This document shows positions 27,636 through 37,150 of a stretch of DNA of 52,478 nucleotides, piece after piece. Numbering within the stretch: position 1 is the first letter of the stretch; each line of letters starts with the position of its first letter. The DNA comes from Deltaproteobacteria bacterium (GTDB lineage: Bacteria > Desulfobacterota > JACPFL01). Under the pieces are notes generated by a model. That model saw only the letters and a program-made list of their open reading frames with translations. It was not told where the DNA came from and searched no databases. The stretch lies in assembly GCA_016183025.1 (NCBI GenBank), contig JACPFL010000094.1, positions 1 through 52,478 on the forward strand. Reading direction: 5' to 3'. Both the position numbers and the translations under genes were made by a program.

Positions 27636-29723
27636 CTAGCGGGGGGCCCCGCTCCCCAAGGAGCCGAGCCCGCGCAGGGTGAAGGTGAAGGCGAACTCCG
27701 TGTCGTTGGGCCGTTTGCGGTCGATGATCGAGAAGCCGAGCTCCCAGCAGCCGCACCGCGAGTGCAGCTTGAGGCGGTAGATCGACTGCAGGAACCGGCT
27801 GGCGGTGTAGGAGTACGGGCTCTCGTAGGCAAACGCCAGCAGGTCGGCCAGCCGGAGCTGGAAGCGCGGGGAGAGCTGGTTGATGTTGTCGGGCTTGGAG
27901 TAGCGGTAGTCCACCGAGGCGGCGTGGCCCAGCGGGTGCCGGTAGCTGAGGAGGGCGTCGTAGGCGACGATGTGCCCCTTGGTGTGGCTGTAGCTCCCGC
28001 CGATGGTCGCCGAGAGGTCGTCCGCGGGGTTCGCCACGAGCTGCCCTGTCAGGTTCTGGAGCGGCTGGCGGCCGCCGGCCGGAGGGGGCTGGACCTCCAG
28101 CTGCGTGAAGGCCACCGGCTGAGAGAAGGCGAGCCGCCCCAGCTCGCGGACCGGCGCTCCAGGGGCGCCGGCGAGCCGCCCCTGCAGCCGGTTGGTCAGC
28201 CCGACGGTCAGGAGGTTCGTGCGGGGGACCCGGTCCACGTCGTCGAACTCGGGCAGGCTGCGCTGGGAGATGGTCGGGATGAAGCTGTAGGTGACGCTGG
28301 GCTCGACGGAGTGCCGGAGCCGCTCGAACGCCCCGCCCGCCAGCGGGTAGATGCGCTCCAGGCTGGTGAGGACGCTCAGATCGGCCTGCACGAGCTGCCG
28401 ATGCTGGAACCCGCTGATGCCCTGGCTGGTCTCGTACATCGTCTCGCGCAGGCGCAGGCCCGGAACCACGTCCAGCACCCCGAGGGGCTGGGTCACCCAC
28501 GAGAGCCCCGGGAGGATGTCCAGTCGCTGTCCCCGCAGGCCGCGGTCTCGCTCGAAGTGCGTGAAGGAGGAGTCGAGGTTGTAGTAAAGCGGGCCGCCCT
28601 CGATGGCCTGGCGCACCCGCGTGTAGGTGATCCGCGGCAGCGTGTGCAGCACCGGGGCCTGGTCGGGCAAGGTGAGGTCCCGGAAGTACGTGAACTGTGT
28701 CACCAGGGAAGAGCCCTCCGCCGCCTTGGCCACAATGACCTGGGAGCGGAGTTGGGGGGCGGCGGCGTCGAACCCGTCCCGGCTGAAGTCGGAGACGTAC
28801 TCGTTGTCGCTGACCAGGTTCAGGTCCACCTTCGCCGTGGTGCCGTCGGGGAAGGGCTGATCGTGACGGGACCGCAGCGCCCATCGGGTCCGCTCCCGCC
28901 GGGCGTCGTCGAGCCAGAAGACGTTGGTCTGCCCCTCGACCTGCCCGGCGAGGGCGTATCGAAACTCCCCCCCCCACTTCACCCCCCGCTTCGCCAGGTA
29001 CTCGGGGGACAGGGTCGCATCGGTCTGGTCGGAGATGGCCCAGTAGACCGGGAGCTCCAGGGACAGGCCGTGTCGCTTGGACTGGGAGAAGTGCGGCGTC
29101 AGGAGCCCGCTCTGCCGGTCACGCTTGATGGGAAAGACCCCGTAGGGGAGGTAGAGCACGGGGACGTCCAGGAGGCGGAACGTCGCGCCCGTGACGAAGG
29201 CGTACTCGTTCAGGATCACGTCCACCTCCCGCCCGGTGATCACCCAGGTCGGTCGGCGCCCCAGCTCGCAGCCGCAGGTCGTGAGCGCGCCGTCCGTGAG
29301 CCGATAGCTCTCGCGCCCCGTCTTCTCGATCCGTGGCCCGGTGATCCGGTAGTGCTCCTTCTCCAGGATGAGGGTACCGTCGACGATCACCCCGCGTTCG
29401 GTGTTCAGGTTCAGGGTCAACTCCTCGGCGAAGAGGAGGTCCGTGCCCTGCTGGAGCACGACCCCCCCCCGGGCCCGCGTCTCGCCCGTCAGGGCCTCCA
29501 GGGTCACCTCGTCGGCCTTCAGGATCAGCCCGCGGGTCTCGATCTCGACCCGGCCCGCGGCGTGGTAGGTGTCCGTGTCCCGGTCGAAGGTGAGGGCATC
29601 GGCCCGGACGCGGACCTCCTCCCCCGCGACGCGGAGCTGGGCGCGCGCGGGGTCCGGGACGAGCGCCCCGAGGAGGAGGATGGACAGGAGCCACCATCCC
29701 GGCAGGCGTCGCGGTCGGATCAC
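27636..29723 (-). CDS. lptD: LPS-assembly protein LptD
   Basis: A 695-residue outer-membrane protein that with LptE inserts lipopolysaccharide into the outer leaflet. The signal peptide is residues 1-28 (LLSILLLGALVPDPARA). An OstA/LptA-like beta-jellyroll follows (about 30-180: VRADALTFDRDTDTYHAAGRVEIETRGLILKADEV), then a long barrel with motifs such as VPVLYLPYGVFPIKRDRQSGLLTPHFSQSKRHG. Paired cysteines at both ends (TTCGCELG near 150 and SRCGCWELGF near 660) fit the interdomain disulfides of LptD. GTG start overlapping folC (GTGA). Its presence shows an LPS-bearing outer membrane. Confidence 0.93.
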   Translation of the reverse strand: MIRPRRLPGWWLLSILLLGALVPDPARAQLRVAGEEVRVRADALTFDRDTDTYHAAGRVEIETRGLILKADEVTLEALTGETRARGGVVLQQGTDLLFAEELTLNLNTERGVIVDGTLILEKEHYRITGPRIEKTGRESYRLTDGALTTCGCELGRRPTWVITGREVDVILNEYAFVTGATFRLLDVPVLYLPYGVFPIKRDRQSGLLTPHFSQSKRHGLSLELPVYWAISDQTDATLSPEYLAKRGVKWGGEFRYALAGQVEGQTNVFWLDDARRERTRWALRSRHDQPFPDGTTAKVDLNLVSDNEYVSDFSRDGFDAAAPQLRSQVIVAKAAEGSSLVTQFTYFRDLTLPDQAPVLHTLPRITYTRVRQAIEGGPLYYNLDSSFTHFERDRGLRGQRLDILPGLSWVTQPLGVLDVVPGLRLRETMYETSQGISGFQHRQLVQADLSVLTSLERIYPLAGGAFERLRHSVEPSVTYSFIPTISQRSLPEFDDVDRVPRTNLLTVGLTNRLQGRLAGAPGAPVRELGRLAFSQPVAFTQLEVQPPPAGGRQPLQNLTGQLVANPADDLSATIGGSYSHTKGHIVAYDALLSYRHPLGHAASVDYRYSKPDNINQLSPRFQLRLADLLAFAYESPYSYTASRFLQSIYRLKLHSRCGCWELGFSIIDRKRPNDTEFAFTFTLRGLGSLGSGAPR

Positions 29724-31021
29724 CGCACCCCGGCCGCCGGCTCCGCGGACGTCTCCCCGAGCAGCCAGGCCCGGGCCTCACCGACCACGTAGAGGGAGCC
29801 GGTCACGCAGATGAGGTCGGCCGGACCGGCCCGCGCGAGGGCCTGGCGCAGGGCGTCGGGGACCGTCGGGCAGCACGTCAGCCGGCGGGCGAGCGGGGCC
29901 GCGTGCTCGCGGAGGAGCTCCAGGTCCGCGGCCCGTGCCGCCCGGGCGCGGCAGAGCCACAGCTCGTCGCTGAGCGGGGCCAGCACCCCGAGGATGCCCG
30001 GGATGTCCTTGTCCTCGAGGATCCCGATGACGAGCAGGAGGCGGTGGTACCGGAACTCTTCCCGCAGGGAGCACCGGAGCGCCTCGGCCCCATCCGGATT
30101 GTGGGCCCCGTCCAGCAGCACGGTGGGGCGCTGGCGGAGCACCTCCAGGCGGCCGGGCCAGATGACCTCCCGGAGCCCCTGGCGGACCGCGGCATCGGAG
30201 ACCGGCAGGCCCTCTTGCGCCAGGCATTCCACGCCGGCCACGGCCAGGGCGGCGTTCCAGACCTGGTGACGCCCCCGAAGGTTCAGCTCCAGGTCGCGCA
30301 GGGTCCAGCTCCGACTCCGGTAGTGGAAGCGGCCGGACCCGGCCGGCTCGGCGGCGATCGCGTCCCCCAGCACGGACAGGGGCGCCCCGCGCTCCGCACA
30401 GGTCTCCTCGATGACCTCCAGGCCCTGGTGCGGACGGGCTCCCGTGAGCACGGGCACTCCGGGCTTGATGATCCCCGCCTTCTCGCGGGCGATCTCCTCG
30501 ACGGTCTTGCCCAGGTACTGCAGGTGGTCGAGCCCCACGTTCGTGATGATGGCCGCGGCCGGGCGCACGACGTTGGTCGCGTCCAGGCGCCCGCCGAGCC
30601 CCACCTCGAGCACGGCGACGTCCACGCGCTCCCGGGCGAAGTGCACGAGCGCCATGGCGGTCGTGAACTCGAAGAAGGTCGGGCGCAAGGCCTCCTCCCT
30701 CTCGGCCGCCGCGCGGACGGCGTCGGCCAGGGCCACGGCCTGGGCCTCAGGGATCGGGCGGTGGTCCACCTGGATGCGCTCGGTGAAGGCCGTCAGGTGC
30801 GGGGAGGTGTACAGGCCGACGTGGAGTCCCGCGGCCCGGAGGATGGCCCCGGCCATGGCCGCGGTGGACCCCTTGCCGTTGGTCCCTCCGATATGCAGGA
30901 CCGTCAGGGCGCGATGGGGATTGTCCAGGGCCTCGAGGAGCCGGGCGATGTTGTGGAGCCCCAGCTTGATGCCGAACCGCTGCAGCCCGTAGAGGTAGGC
31001 CAGCGTGTCCCGGTAGGACAT
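29720..31021 (-). CDS. folC: Folylpolyglutamate synthase / dihydrofolate synthase
   Basis: A 433-residue Mur-ligase-family ATPase adding glutamate to dihydropteroate and to folates. Motifs: substrate loop FGIKLGLHNIARLLEALDNP, P-loop HIGGTNGKGSTAAM, YTSPHLTAFTERIQVD, VGLGGRLDATNVV, and the central ITNVGLDHLQYLGKTVEEIAREKAGIIKP with LDGAHNPDGAEAL in the C-terminal domain. ATG start at 31021, 4 nt after the phosphodiesterase-like gene. In many bacteria folC follows accD and trpA; here trpA is upstream but accD is replaced by a metallo-beta-lactamase-fold gene. Confidence 0.95.
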   Translation of the reverse strand: MSYRDTLAYLYGLQRFGIKLGLHNIARLLEALDNPHRALTVLHIGGTNGKGSTAAMAGAILRAAGLHVGLYTSPHLTAFTERIQVDHRPIPEAQAVALADAVRAAAEREEALRPTFFEFTTAMALVHFARERVDVAVLEVGLGGRLDATNVVRPAAAIITNVGLDHLQYLGKTVEEIAREKAGIIKPGVPVLTGARPHQGLEVIEETCAERGAPLSVLGDAIAAEPAGSGRFHYRSRSWTLRDLELNLRGRHQVWNAALAVAGVECLAQEGLPVSDAAVRQGLREVIWPGRLEVLRQRPTVLLDGAHNPDGAEALRCSLREEFRYHRLLLVIGILEDKDIPGILGVLAPLSDELWLCRARAARAADLELLREHAAPLARRLTCCPTVPDALRQALARAGPADLICVTGSLYVVGEARAWLLGETSAEPAAGVR

Positions 31022-31025
31022 GCGT

Positions 31026-31790
31026 TCAGAAGACGAGCACCTGCCCCTGTCGCAGCAGGGAGAGCCGCCGCTCCTTCAGCGCCCTCAGCTCGCGCACGAT
31101 GTCCGGCATGTAGCGGGGCTTCATGTGATTGATGTAGACGCGCACATCCGGGGACCTGAGCTTGCTCAGCTCGGCCCGCAGCAGGGCCGGGGTCAGATGG
31201 CCGCTCACCCCCGCCAGGGGGGCCAGGCGGTTGGGGAAGGAGGCCTCGATGAAGACCGCCCGGAGGTCCGGGGTCCGGTTCGCTTCCTCCCAGAGCCGGT
31301 CGCAGGGGCCGGTATCCGAGCTGTAGAGCAGGCTCCCCCCGCGGTCCCGGATGAGGAACCCCACGGTCTCGACGCTGTGGTTGACCCGGATCGGCTTGAC
31401 GCTGAAAGCCCCCACGCGGCTCGCCCGTCCGGGCGTCAGGGCGCGCAGGCGGAAGACGGAGTGGTCGGGGACGGGGATCATGGTGAAGTCCGGCCAGATG
31501 ACGTTATTGAACAGGTGCGCCTTGAGGTGGCGCAGGATCCCGGCGGTGGACAGGAGCGTGATGCTCTCACGCTTCCGCCCGTACACGTTGTCCGCCAGGA
31601 TCGGGATCCCCTTGATGTGGTCCAGGTGGGAGTGGCTGACCAGGATGTGGCGGATCCGTCCCTGCTCCCGGAGGGACAGGGCGGCGCTGATCGTGCCCGC
31701 GTCCAGGAGCATGGAGTCGTTGAGGAGGAAGGCCGTGGTGCGCCGGCTGTCCAGCTCCGAGCCGTAGCACCCCAGGACCCGCACCTTCAC
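31026..31790 (-). CDS. Metallo-beta-lactamase-fold phosphodiesterase-like protein
   Basis: A 254-residue cytoplasmic protein. The metal motif HSHLDHIKG (about 53-61) follows VSHSHLDHIKGIPILADN; further ligands are likely His in IRVNHSVETVGF, Asp in YSSDTGPCDRLW and His in GHLTPALLRAEL/YINHMKP. The order matches class-II cyclic-nucleotide phosphodiesterase and RNase Z-like enzymes (the strand LLYSSDTGP is typical), so it may cleave cyclic nucleotides or another phosphodiester. GTG start; a plausible promoter is at 31963-31991. It opens the block leading to folC, lptD and fbp. Confidence 0.75.
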   Translation of the reverse strand: MKVRVLGCYGSELDSRRTTAFLLNDSMLLDAGTISAALSLREQGRIRHILVSHSHLDHIKGIPILADNVYGRKRESITLLSTAGILRHLKAHLFNNVIWPDFTMIPVPDHSVFRLRALTPGRASRVGAFSVKPIRVNHSVETVGFLIRDRGGSLLYSSDTGPCDRLWEEANRTPDLRAVFIEASFPNRLAPLAGVSGHLTPALLRAELSKLRSPDVRVYINHMKPRYMPDIVRELRALKERRLSLLRQGQVLVF

Positions 31791-31962
31791 GCGGCACCCC
31801 CGGTCCCCGTGGCGGGCGCGTGCTCGGGGCGCTCGGCGGCCGGGCCGGCCGGGAGAGGCGCCCCCAGCCCGTCGGTGTCAGCCCAGCAGCACGTCGTCAT
31901 CATGTCCAGGTCGCAGGCCATGGACACCGGCTCCTCGTACCCCCCGCGGGGTGGGAGGAAAT

Positions 31963-31991
31963 GATATCTTTTCCCCTGCCTGATCGCAATG
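31963..31991 (-). promoter_or_regulatory. Putative promoter of the phosphodiesterase-folC-lptD block
   Basis: TTGCGA (31991-31986, 4/6) and TATCAT (31968-31963, 5/6) lie exactly 17 bp apart in a local AT-richer patch, followed by an untranslated leader of about 165 nt. Confidence 0.5.
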
Positions 31992-32007
31992 GCGACGAAG
32001 GGTCCCC

Positions 32008-32022
32008 CAGGGAGCCTGGGCG
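32008..32022 (-). terminator. Hairpin after trpA
   Basis: CCCAGG and CCTGGG (6 bp, 3-nt loop) lie 15 nt past the trpA stop, followed on the minus strand by GGGACCCTTCG. With the promoter just beyond, it probably marks the end of the ribosomal-trp superoperon, though it lacks a real U-run. Confidence 0.4.
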
Positions 32023-32037
32023 GCCCCCGGGCCCGCG

Positions 32038-32829
32038 TCAGCGACCCGAGAGGGCCCCCTTCAGGTCGCGGATGAGCGCTTGCACCGGCGCCGGCGCCCC
32101 CCGGTGGGCCTCGACGAGCTGCACCAGGGCGCTCCCCACCACCACGCCGTCGGCCATCCGCCCGGCCTCGACGGCCTGCTGCGCGGTGGCGATCCCGAAC
32201 CCGACGCAGATGGGCAGGGCCGTCAGCCGGCGGATCTCACGGATGCGCTCATCCACGGCATACGCCAGATCGGGCCTGGCGCCTGTGACCCCGGTCACCG
32301 CCACCAGGTAGAGGAACCCGCTCGCCTCCCTGACGATCCATCGGAGCCGGTCCGGCGTCGTGGTCGGCGCCACCAGCAGGATCGTGTCCAGCCCTGCCGG
32401 CTCGCTCTCGGCCTTCATCTCCGCCAGCTCCTCCGGCGGGAGGTCCACGACCAGCAGCCCGTCCACCCCGGCCTGCCCCGCAGCCGTGGCCAGGGCCCGG
32501 AGCCCGAAGGCGTAGAACGGATTGTAGTAGCCAAACAGGACCAGGGGGACCGGGGAGTGCTTGCGCACGGCCTCGACCAGCCGGAGCACGCCGCGCAGGG
32601 TCGTTCCTGCGGCCAGGGCCCGCTGGCAGGCCTGCTGGATCACCGGGCCGTCGGCGACCGGATCGGAAAAGGGGACGCCCAGCTCGATCACGTCCGCCCC
32701 CGCCTCGGCTGCGGCCAGCACCAGCTCCTCGCTGGCGCGCAGGTCCGGGTCGCCGGCGGTCAGGTAGGCGACCAGGGCCCGCTCGCCGCGCTCGCGCAGG
32801 GCCGTGAAGGTCTGTCCGAGGCGCCTCAC
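32038..32829 (-). CDS. trpA: Tryptophan synthase alpha subunit
   Basis: A 263-residue TIM barrel cleaving indole-3-glycerol phosphate to indole and glyceraldehyde-3-phosphate. The catalytic Glu lies in [17 protein letters not shown], with the Asp in the same signature; the phosphate site near the C-terminal end reads [10 protein letters not shown]. Overlaps trpB by 4 nt and is the last gene of the trp block. Confidence 0.96.
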   Translation of the reverse strand: MRRLGQTFTALRERGERALVAYLTAGDPDLRASEELVLAAAEAGADVIELGVPFSDPVADGPVIQQACQRALAAGTTLRGVLRLVEAVRKHSPVPLVLFGYYNPFYAFGLRALATAAGQAGVDGLLVVDLPPEELAEMKAESEPAGLDTILLVAPTTTPDRLRWIVREASGFLYLVAVTGVTGARPDLAYAVDERIREIRRLTALPICVGFGIATAQQAVEAGRMADGVVVGSALVQLVEAHRGAPAPVQALIRDLKGALSGR

Positions 32830-34061
32830 GGCGGGCCCGCGCCGAGCCCCAGGGTGTCTGCCACCAGCGGGACATCCTTGTCGCCCCGTCCCGAGAGGTT
32901 CAGGAGCACGAGCGTGTCGGGCGCCAGCCGGGGGGCCAGACGCGCGAGCACGGCGAGGGCATGGGCGCTCTCCAGGGCCGGCAGGATCCCCTCGGTCGAG
33001 GCCAGCTGCTGGAAGGCGGCCAGGGACTCTTCATCCGTGGCGCGCTCGACCTGCACCCGCCCGCCGGCCACGAGCGCGCTCAGCTCTGGGCCGACCCCGG
33101 GGTAGTCCAGTCCCGGGGCGATCGAATGGGTCGGCAGGATCTGCCCGTCCGCGTCCTGCAGGAGGAGCGTCCGGCTGCCGTGCAGGACCCCGGCCTGCCC
33201 GGCTGAGAGCGAGGCCGCATGGGCGCCCGGCTGGAGCCCTCGCCCTCCGGCCTCGGCCGCGACCATCCGCACGCCCGGATCACCGAGGAAGGGGTGAAAG
33301 AGGCCGAGCGCGTTGCTGCCGCCGCCCACGCAGGCCACCAGGAGATCCGGCAGACGTCCCTCTACCTGGAGGAGCTGGGCCCGGGCCTCCCGCCCGATCA
33401 CCGCCTGCAGCTCCCGGACCAGCCACGGGTACGGGTGCGGCCCGGCCACGGTCCCGATCAGGTAGTGCGTGGTGGCCAAATGGGTGGTCCAGTCGCGCAG
33501 GGCCTCGTTCATGGCGTCCTTCAGGGTGCGGCTCCCTGCCTCCACCGGGGTCACCCGGGCCCCGAGCAGGCGCATGCGGACCACGTTCAGCGCCTGCCGG
33601 GCCGTGTCCTCGGCCCCCATGAAGACCTCGCAGGCAAAGCCCAGCAGGGCCGCGACGGTGGCCGTGGCCACCCCGTGCTGCCCCGCGCCGGTCTCCGCGA
33701 TCAGGCGGCGCTTGCCCATGCGGCGCGCCAGCAGGGCCTGTCCCAGCGCGTTGTTGATCTTGTGGGCGCCGGTGTGGCAGAGGTCCTCCCGCTTCAGGAA
33801 GACGCGCAGGCCGCCGAGGGCCTCGCCCAGCCGCCGTCCCCGGTACAGGGGGGTCGGCCGGCCGACATAGTCACGGGCCAGGGACTCCAGCTCCTGGTGA
33901 AATGCCGGGTCCTGCCAGGCCCGCGTGAAGGCCGCTTCCAGCTCGATCAGGGCCGGCATGAGGGTCTCGGCCACGTACCGCCCGCCGAACAGGCCGAAAT
34001 GCCCCCGGGCATCGGGCCCGGTGGAGACGGACGCACCCGCCTCTGCTGGCCGCGGCGTCAT
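32826..34061 (-). CDS. trpB: Tryptophan synthase beta subunit
   Basis: A 411-residue PLP enzyme joining indole and serine. The PLP lysine lies in [19 protein letters not shown], the substrate carboxylate loop in ETGAGQHG, and the phosphate-binding GGGSNA in [14 protein letters not shown]. The length fits the TrpB1 class that complexes with TrpA. Overlaps both trpF and trpA by 4 nt, as expected for a stoichiometric complex. Confidence 0.97.
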   Translation of the reverse strand: MTPRPAEAGASVSTGPDARGHFGLFGGRYVAETLMPALIELEAAFTRAWQDPAFHQELESLARDYVGRPTPLYRGRRLGEALGGLRVFLKREDLCHTGAHKINNALGQALLARRMGKRRLIAETGAGQHGVATATVAALLGFACEVFMGAEDTARQALNVVRMRLLGARVTPVEAGSRTLKDAMNEALRDWTTHLATTHYLIGTVAGPHPYPWLVRELQAVIGREARAQLLQVEGRLPDLLVACVGGGSNALGLFHPFLGDPGVRMVAAEAGGRGLQPGAHAASLSAGQAGVLHGSRTLLLQDADGQILPTHSIAPGLDYPGVGPELSALVAGGRVQVERATDEESLAAFQQLASTEGILPALESAHALAVLARLAPRLAPDTLVLLNLSGRGDKDVPLVADTLGLGAGPP

Positions 34062-34687
34062 CGCCCCGCCGTCTCCGGCCCCGGGTCAGGGCCCGCCGCC
34101 CGATCCGCCGCCTGCACGGCCTCGACAAAGGCCCGCAGGCGGGAGAGGTCCTTCCGCCCCGGCGCGGCCTCCACCCCCGAGCAGACATCCACCGCATAGG
34201 GACGGACCCGTGCGATCGCTGCGCCCACGGTCTCCGGCGCGAGCCCGCCGGCCAGGATCACCCGCCCGCGGCGCCGGGCGGCCTCAGCGGCCTCCCAGGG
34301 GAAAGCCAACCCGGTGCCGCCATACAGCCCCTCGGCGTAGGTGTCCAGCAGGTCCGGGTCCCACCCCGCGCTCACCCGGAAGGCCTTGATGACCGGCGTC
34401 CCGAACTCCGCGCAGTAGGCCGGGGCCTCGTCCCCGTGGAACTGCAGGGCCGTGAGTCCGCAGCGCCCGACCACCTCCCGCACCACCGTGGGGCGCTCGT
34501 TGACGAAGACCCCCACCGCGGTCACGAAGGGTGGCAGGGCCCGGACGATGGCCAGGGCCGTCTCAGGCGTGACCCCGCGCGGGCTGGGCTGGTAGAAGAT
34601 GAGCCCGATCGCCTGCGCCCCCAGCTCGACGGCGGCCATGGCGTCCTGGACCGAGGTCATCCCGCAGACCTTGATCCGGGTCATCAC
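34058..34687 (-). CDS. trpF: Phosphoribosylanthranilate isomerase
   Basis: A 209-residue TIM barrel performing the Amadori rearrangement of phosphoribosylanthranilate. The general-base Cys lies in [14 protein letters not shown], and the acid Asp region in [27 protein letters not shown] is a family marker. ATGA overlaps on both sides. Confidence 0.95.
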   Translation of the reverse strand: MMTRIKVCGMTSVQDAMAAVELGAQAIGLIFYQPSPRGVTPETALAIVRALPPFVTAVGVFVNERPTVVREVVGRCGLTALQFHGDEAPAYCAEFGTPVIKAFRVSAGWDPDLLDTYAEGLYGGTGLAFPWEAAEAARRRGRVILAGGLAPETVGAAIARVRPYAVDVCSGVEAAPGRKDLSRLRAFVEAVQAADRAAGPDPGPETAGR

Positions 34688-35460
34688 CGCTCCCTGCCGA
34701 GCAGGGCCCGCAGGCGGGCGCTCGGCTCGGGCGCCCGCATCAACGTCTCCCCGATGAGGAACGCGTGCACCCCTTCGGCCTCGAGCGCCACGATCTGCTG
34801 CCGGCTCTGGATCCCGCTCTCGCTCACGACCACCACGCCCGCCGGCACGCGCTTGAGCAGGCGTCGCGTCACCCCGAGGTCCGTGGAGAACGTGTCCAGA
34901 TCGCGGTTGTTGATCCCGAGCAGGGTCGCCCCGGCCTCGAGGGCCGCGCCGAGCTCCGTCTCGTCGTGCACCTCCACCAGGGCGTCAAGGCCGAGCCCCT
35001 CCGCCGCCTGCAAGAGCGCCCGGAGCCGCGCGGGGCTCAGGGCCCGCGCGATCAGCAGGACCGCGTCCGCGCCGTGGGCGGCGCCCTCGCGGACCTGCAG
35101 CTCATCGACGATGAAGTCCTTGCGCAGCAAGGGGAGCGCGCTGGCGGCCCGGGCCCGGACGAGGTCGGAGAGCCCGCCCCGGAAGTAGGTCTCGTCCGTC
35201 AGCACGGAGAGGGCCGCGGCCCCAGCGGCCTCGAGGTCACGGGCCAGGGCCGCCGGGTCGAACGGTTCCCGCAGCAGCCCGGCCGACGGTGAGGCGTGCT
35301 TGATCTCGGCGATGATCCGGGTGCCGGGGGCCGCGCCTGGACGGAGGGCCTGGCGCAGGCGGTAGGGGGGAACCCGGGGCTCGGGCGCGGGCCCTGCGGG
35401 GTGCTGCCTCAGTGCGGCCACCTCGGCGGCCTTGGTCGTCAGGATCTGCTGGAGAATCAC
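34684..35460 (-). CDS. trpC: Indole-3-glycerol-phosphate synthase
   Basis: A 258-residue TIM barrel closing the indole ring. Motifs: IIAEIKHASPSAGLL (catalytic Lys), SVLTDETYFRGGLSDL, LLRKDFIVDELQV (second Lys), GINNRDLDTFSTDL and VVSESGIQSRQQI. GTG start at 35460 without a strong Shine-Dalgarno; the 76-nt gap to trpD is the only sizeable space in the trp block and shows nothing obvious. Confidence 0.95.
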   Translation of the reverse strand: MILQQILTTKAAEVAALRQHPAGPAPEPRVPPYRLRQALRPGAAPGTRIIAEIKHASPSAGLLREPFDPAALARDLEAAGAAALSVLTDETYFRGGLSDLVRARAASALPLLRKDFIVDELQVREGAAHGADAVLLIARALSPARLRALLQAAEGLGLDALVEVHDETELGAALEAGATLLGINNRDLDTFSTDLGVTRRLLKRVPAGVVVVSESGIQSRQQIVALEAEGVHAFLIGETLMRAPEPSARLRALLGRER

Positions 35461-35536
35461 CAGGCGTCCGGGAAGCGCCCGCCGGGGAGCCGGAAGGGCT
35501 GGGCGGAGAGGCCCGGGGTGGACGCCCCGCTGGCCG

Positions 35537-36583
35537 CTAGCCGCTCCGGGTCATCTCAACGAGCTTACGGAGCTTCTCCATCGCCGCCCCGGTATCGATG
35601 GAGTCGGCGGCCAGGCGCACCCCCTCCTGGAGGGCGGCCGCCGTGCCCGCGGCCATCAGCGCCGCCGCGGCGTTCATGAGGACGATGTCCCGCTTGGGGC
35701 CCGGGGCGCCACGCAGGATGCTGAGGATGATCTCCGCGTTCTCCTTCACGTCCCCACCTTGCAGCTCCGCCAGGGTCGCCCGTGGGAGCCCCAGCTCCTC
35801 GGGCGTGACCACGTAGGTCTTGACCTCCCCGTCCCGCACCTCGGAGATCTTGCTCGGCCCGGTGTTGGAGAGCTCGTCCAGGCCGTCGGCCCCGTGCACG
35901 ACCAGCGCGCGCGCGACCCCCAGCCCGCCGAGCACGGTGGCCAGGACCTCGGTCAGCGCTCCGTCATAGACCCCCATGACCTGGGCGTTCGCGTTGGCGG
36001 GGTTGGTGAGCGGCCCCAGGATGTTGAAGACCGTGCGGATGCGCATCTCCCGCCGGGCGAGCATGACGTACTTCATGGCCGTGTGCAGCAGCGGGGCGTA
36101 GAGGAAGCCGATGCCGACCCGGTCGATGCAGCGCGCGACCTTGGACGCGGGCAGGTCGATCGACACCCCCAGGGCCTCGACCACATCGGCGCTGCCACAC
36201 AGGCTGGAGATGGAGCGGTTGCCGTGCTTGGCCACCCGGAGCCCGGCCCCCGCCACCACGAAGGCGGTGGCCGTGGAGACGTTGAACGTCCCGCTCGCGT
36301 CTCCCCCGGTGCCGGCCGTATCCACCAACATCTCCCGCTCGGTGCCCGACAGGCCGGCCCCGACGTCCGACTGGGTGCGCACGGGGGTCGCCTTCCGGCG
36401 CATCACCTGGGCGAAGCCGATCAGCTCCTCGACCGTCTCCCCCTTCATCCGCAGGGCCGTGAGGAAGGCGGCGATCTGGGCATCGGTGGCGCCGCCGGAC
36501 ATGATCTCGTCCATGACCGCGGCGGCCTCTTCCCGGGTGAGGTCCTCCCGGCTGACGACCTTCTTCAGGACATCGGTGACCAT
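35537..36583 (-). CDS. trpD: Anthranilate phosphoribosyltransferase
   Basis: A 348-residue enzyme adding PRPP ribose to anthranilate. The PRPP loop is [22 protein letters not shown], and [21 protein letters not shown] and [21 protein letters not shown] are family signatures. The track ORF starts at 36829; ATG 36583 with GGAG five bases upstream gives the family N-terminus. It starts 19 nt after the rplQ stop, so trp expression is likely joined to ribosomal-protein transcription. The anthranilate synthase genes trpE/trpG are absent. Confidence 0.95.
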   Translation of the reverse strand: MVTDVLKKVVSREDLTREEAAAVMDEIMSGGATDAQIAAFLTALRMKGETVEELIGFAQVMRRKATPVRTQSDVGAGLSGTEREMLVDTAGTGGDASGTFNVSTATAFVVAGAGLRVAKHGNRSISSLCGSADVVEALGVSIDLPASKVARCIDRVGIGFLYAPLLHTAMKYVMLARREMRIRTVFNILGPLTNPANANAQVMGVYDGALTEVLATVLGGLGVARALVVHGADGLDELSNTGPSKISEVRDGEVKTYVVTPEELGLPRATLAELQGGDVKENAEIILSILRGAPGPKRDIVLMNAAAALMAAGTAAALQEGVRLAADSIDTGAAMEKLRKLVEMTRSG

Positions 36584-36602
36584 CGGTCTCCAGGCGCGCG
36601 GG

Positions 36603-37091
36603 TCAGGCGTTCGCGGCCCTGCCGCCGCCGGCCGGCGCCTTCCCCTTCCCGGCCCGCCGCCCCGGGGCCTTCCCGCCTTCCGCCTTGGGGCGCGTCCGCT
36701 TCGCCCTCTTGGGTGCCCGCTCCCGCTTCCCCCCGGCCTCGGGGAGCAGCTCGACCACTGACATGGGCGCGCCATCCCCTGGACGCGGCCCGACCTTGAC
36801 GATCCGGGTATACCCGCCGCTCCGCTCACGAAAGCGGGGCGCCAGGGTGTCGAAGAGCTTCTTCGCGACCGCCTGATCCCGGATGACGCGCAGCGCCCGC
36901 CGCCGGGCGTGCAGCGTGCCCGCCTTCCCCAAGGTGATCATCCGCTCGGCGAGCCGCCGGAGCTCTCTCGCCTTGGCATGGGTCGTGGTGACCCGCTCGT
37001 GCTCCAGGAAGGAGGTCACCAGGTTCCGGAGCATGGCCAGCCGGTGGGCGGTGGGACGCCCGAGCTGGCCCCGCATCTTGAGGTGTCTCAT
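36603..37091 (-). CDS. rplQ: 50S ribosomal protein L17, with basic C-terminal extension
   Basis: A 162-residue protein, the last of the alpha operon. The core ([55 protein letters not shown], then [24 protein letters not shown]) is about 118 residues as usual. A further 45 residues are Lys/Arg/Gly/Ala/Pro-rich and probably disordered, resembling rRNA-binding tails. trpD follows after 19 bp. Confidence 0.97.
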   Translation of the reverse strand: MRHLKMRGQLGRPTAHRLAMLRNLVTSFLEHERVTTTHAKARELRRLAERMITLGKAGTLHARRRALRVIRDQAVAKKLFDTLAPRFRERSGGYTRIVKVGPRPGDGAPMSVVELLPEAGGKRERAPKRAKRTRPKAEGGKAPGRRAGKGKAPAGGGRAANA

Positions 37092-37150
37092 CCGTCAGGC
37101 CCTCTGGTCGCAGGCGGGCATGCGGAGCCCGGGGGCCGTCGCGGCCGCGA

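Larger units (their letters stand above)
31791..32037. other. Gap between trpA and the phosphodiesterase-like gene
   Basis: 247 bp with no supported gene. It holds a hairpin after trpA (32008-32022), a promoter-like pair (31963-31991), and then about 165 nt of GC-rich leader in which I see no conserved structure. Confidence 0.5.

Noticed and set aside
31787-31923. Possible small ORF just upstream of the phosphodiesterase-like gene
   Set aside because: Checking the frame shows it runs on as a shadow of that gene and does not end at the start codon.
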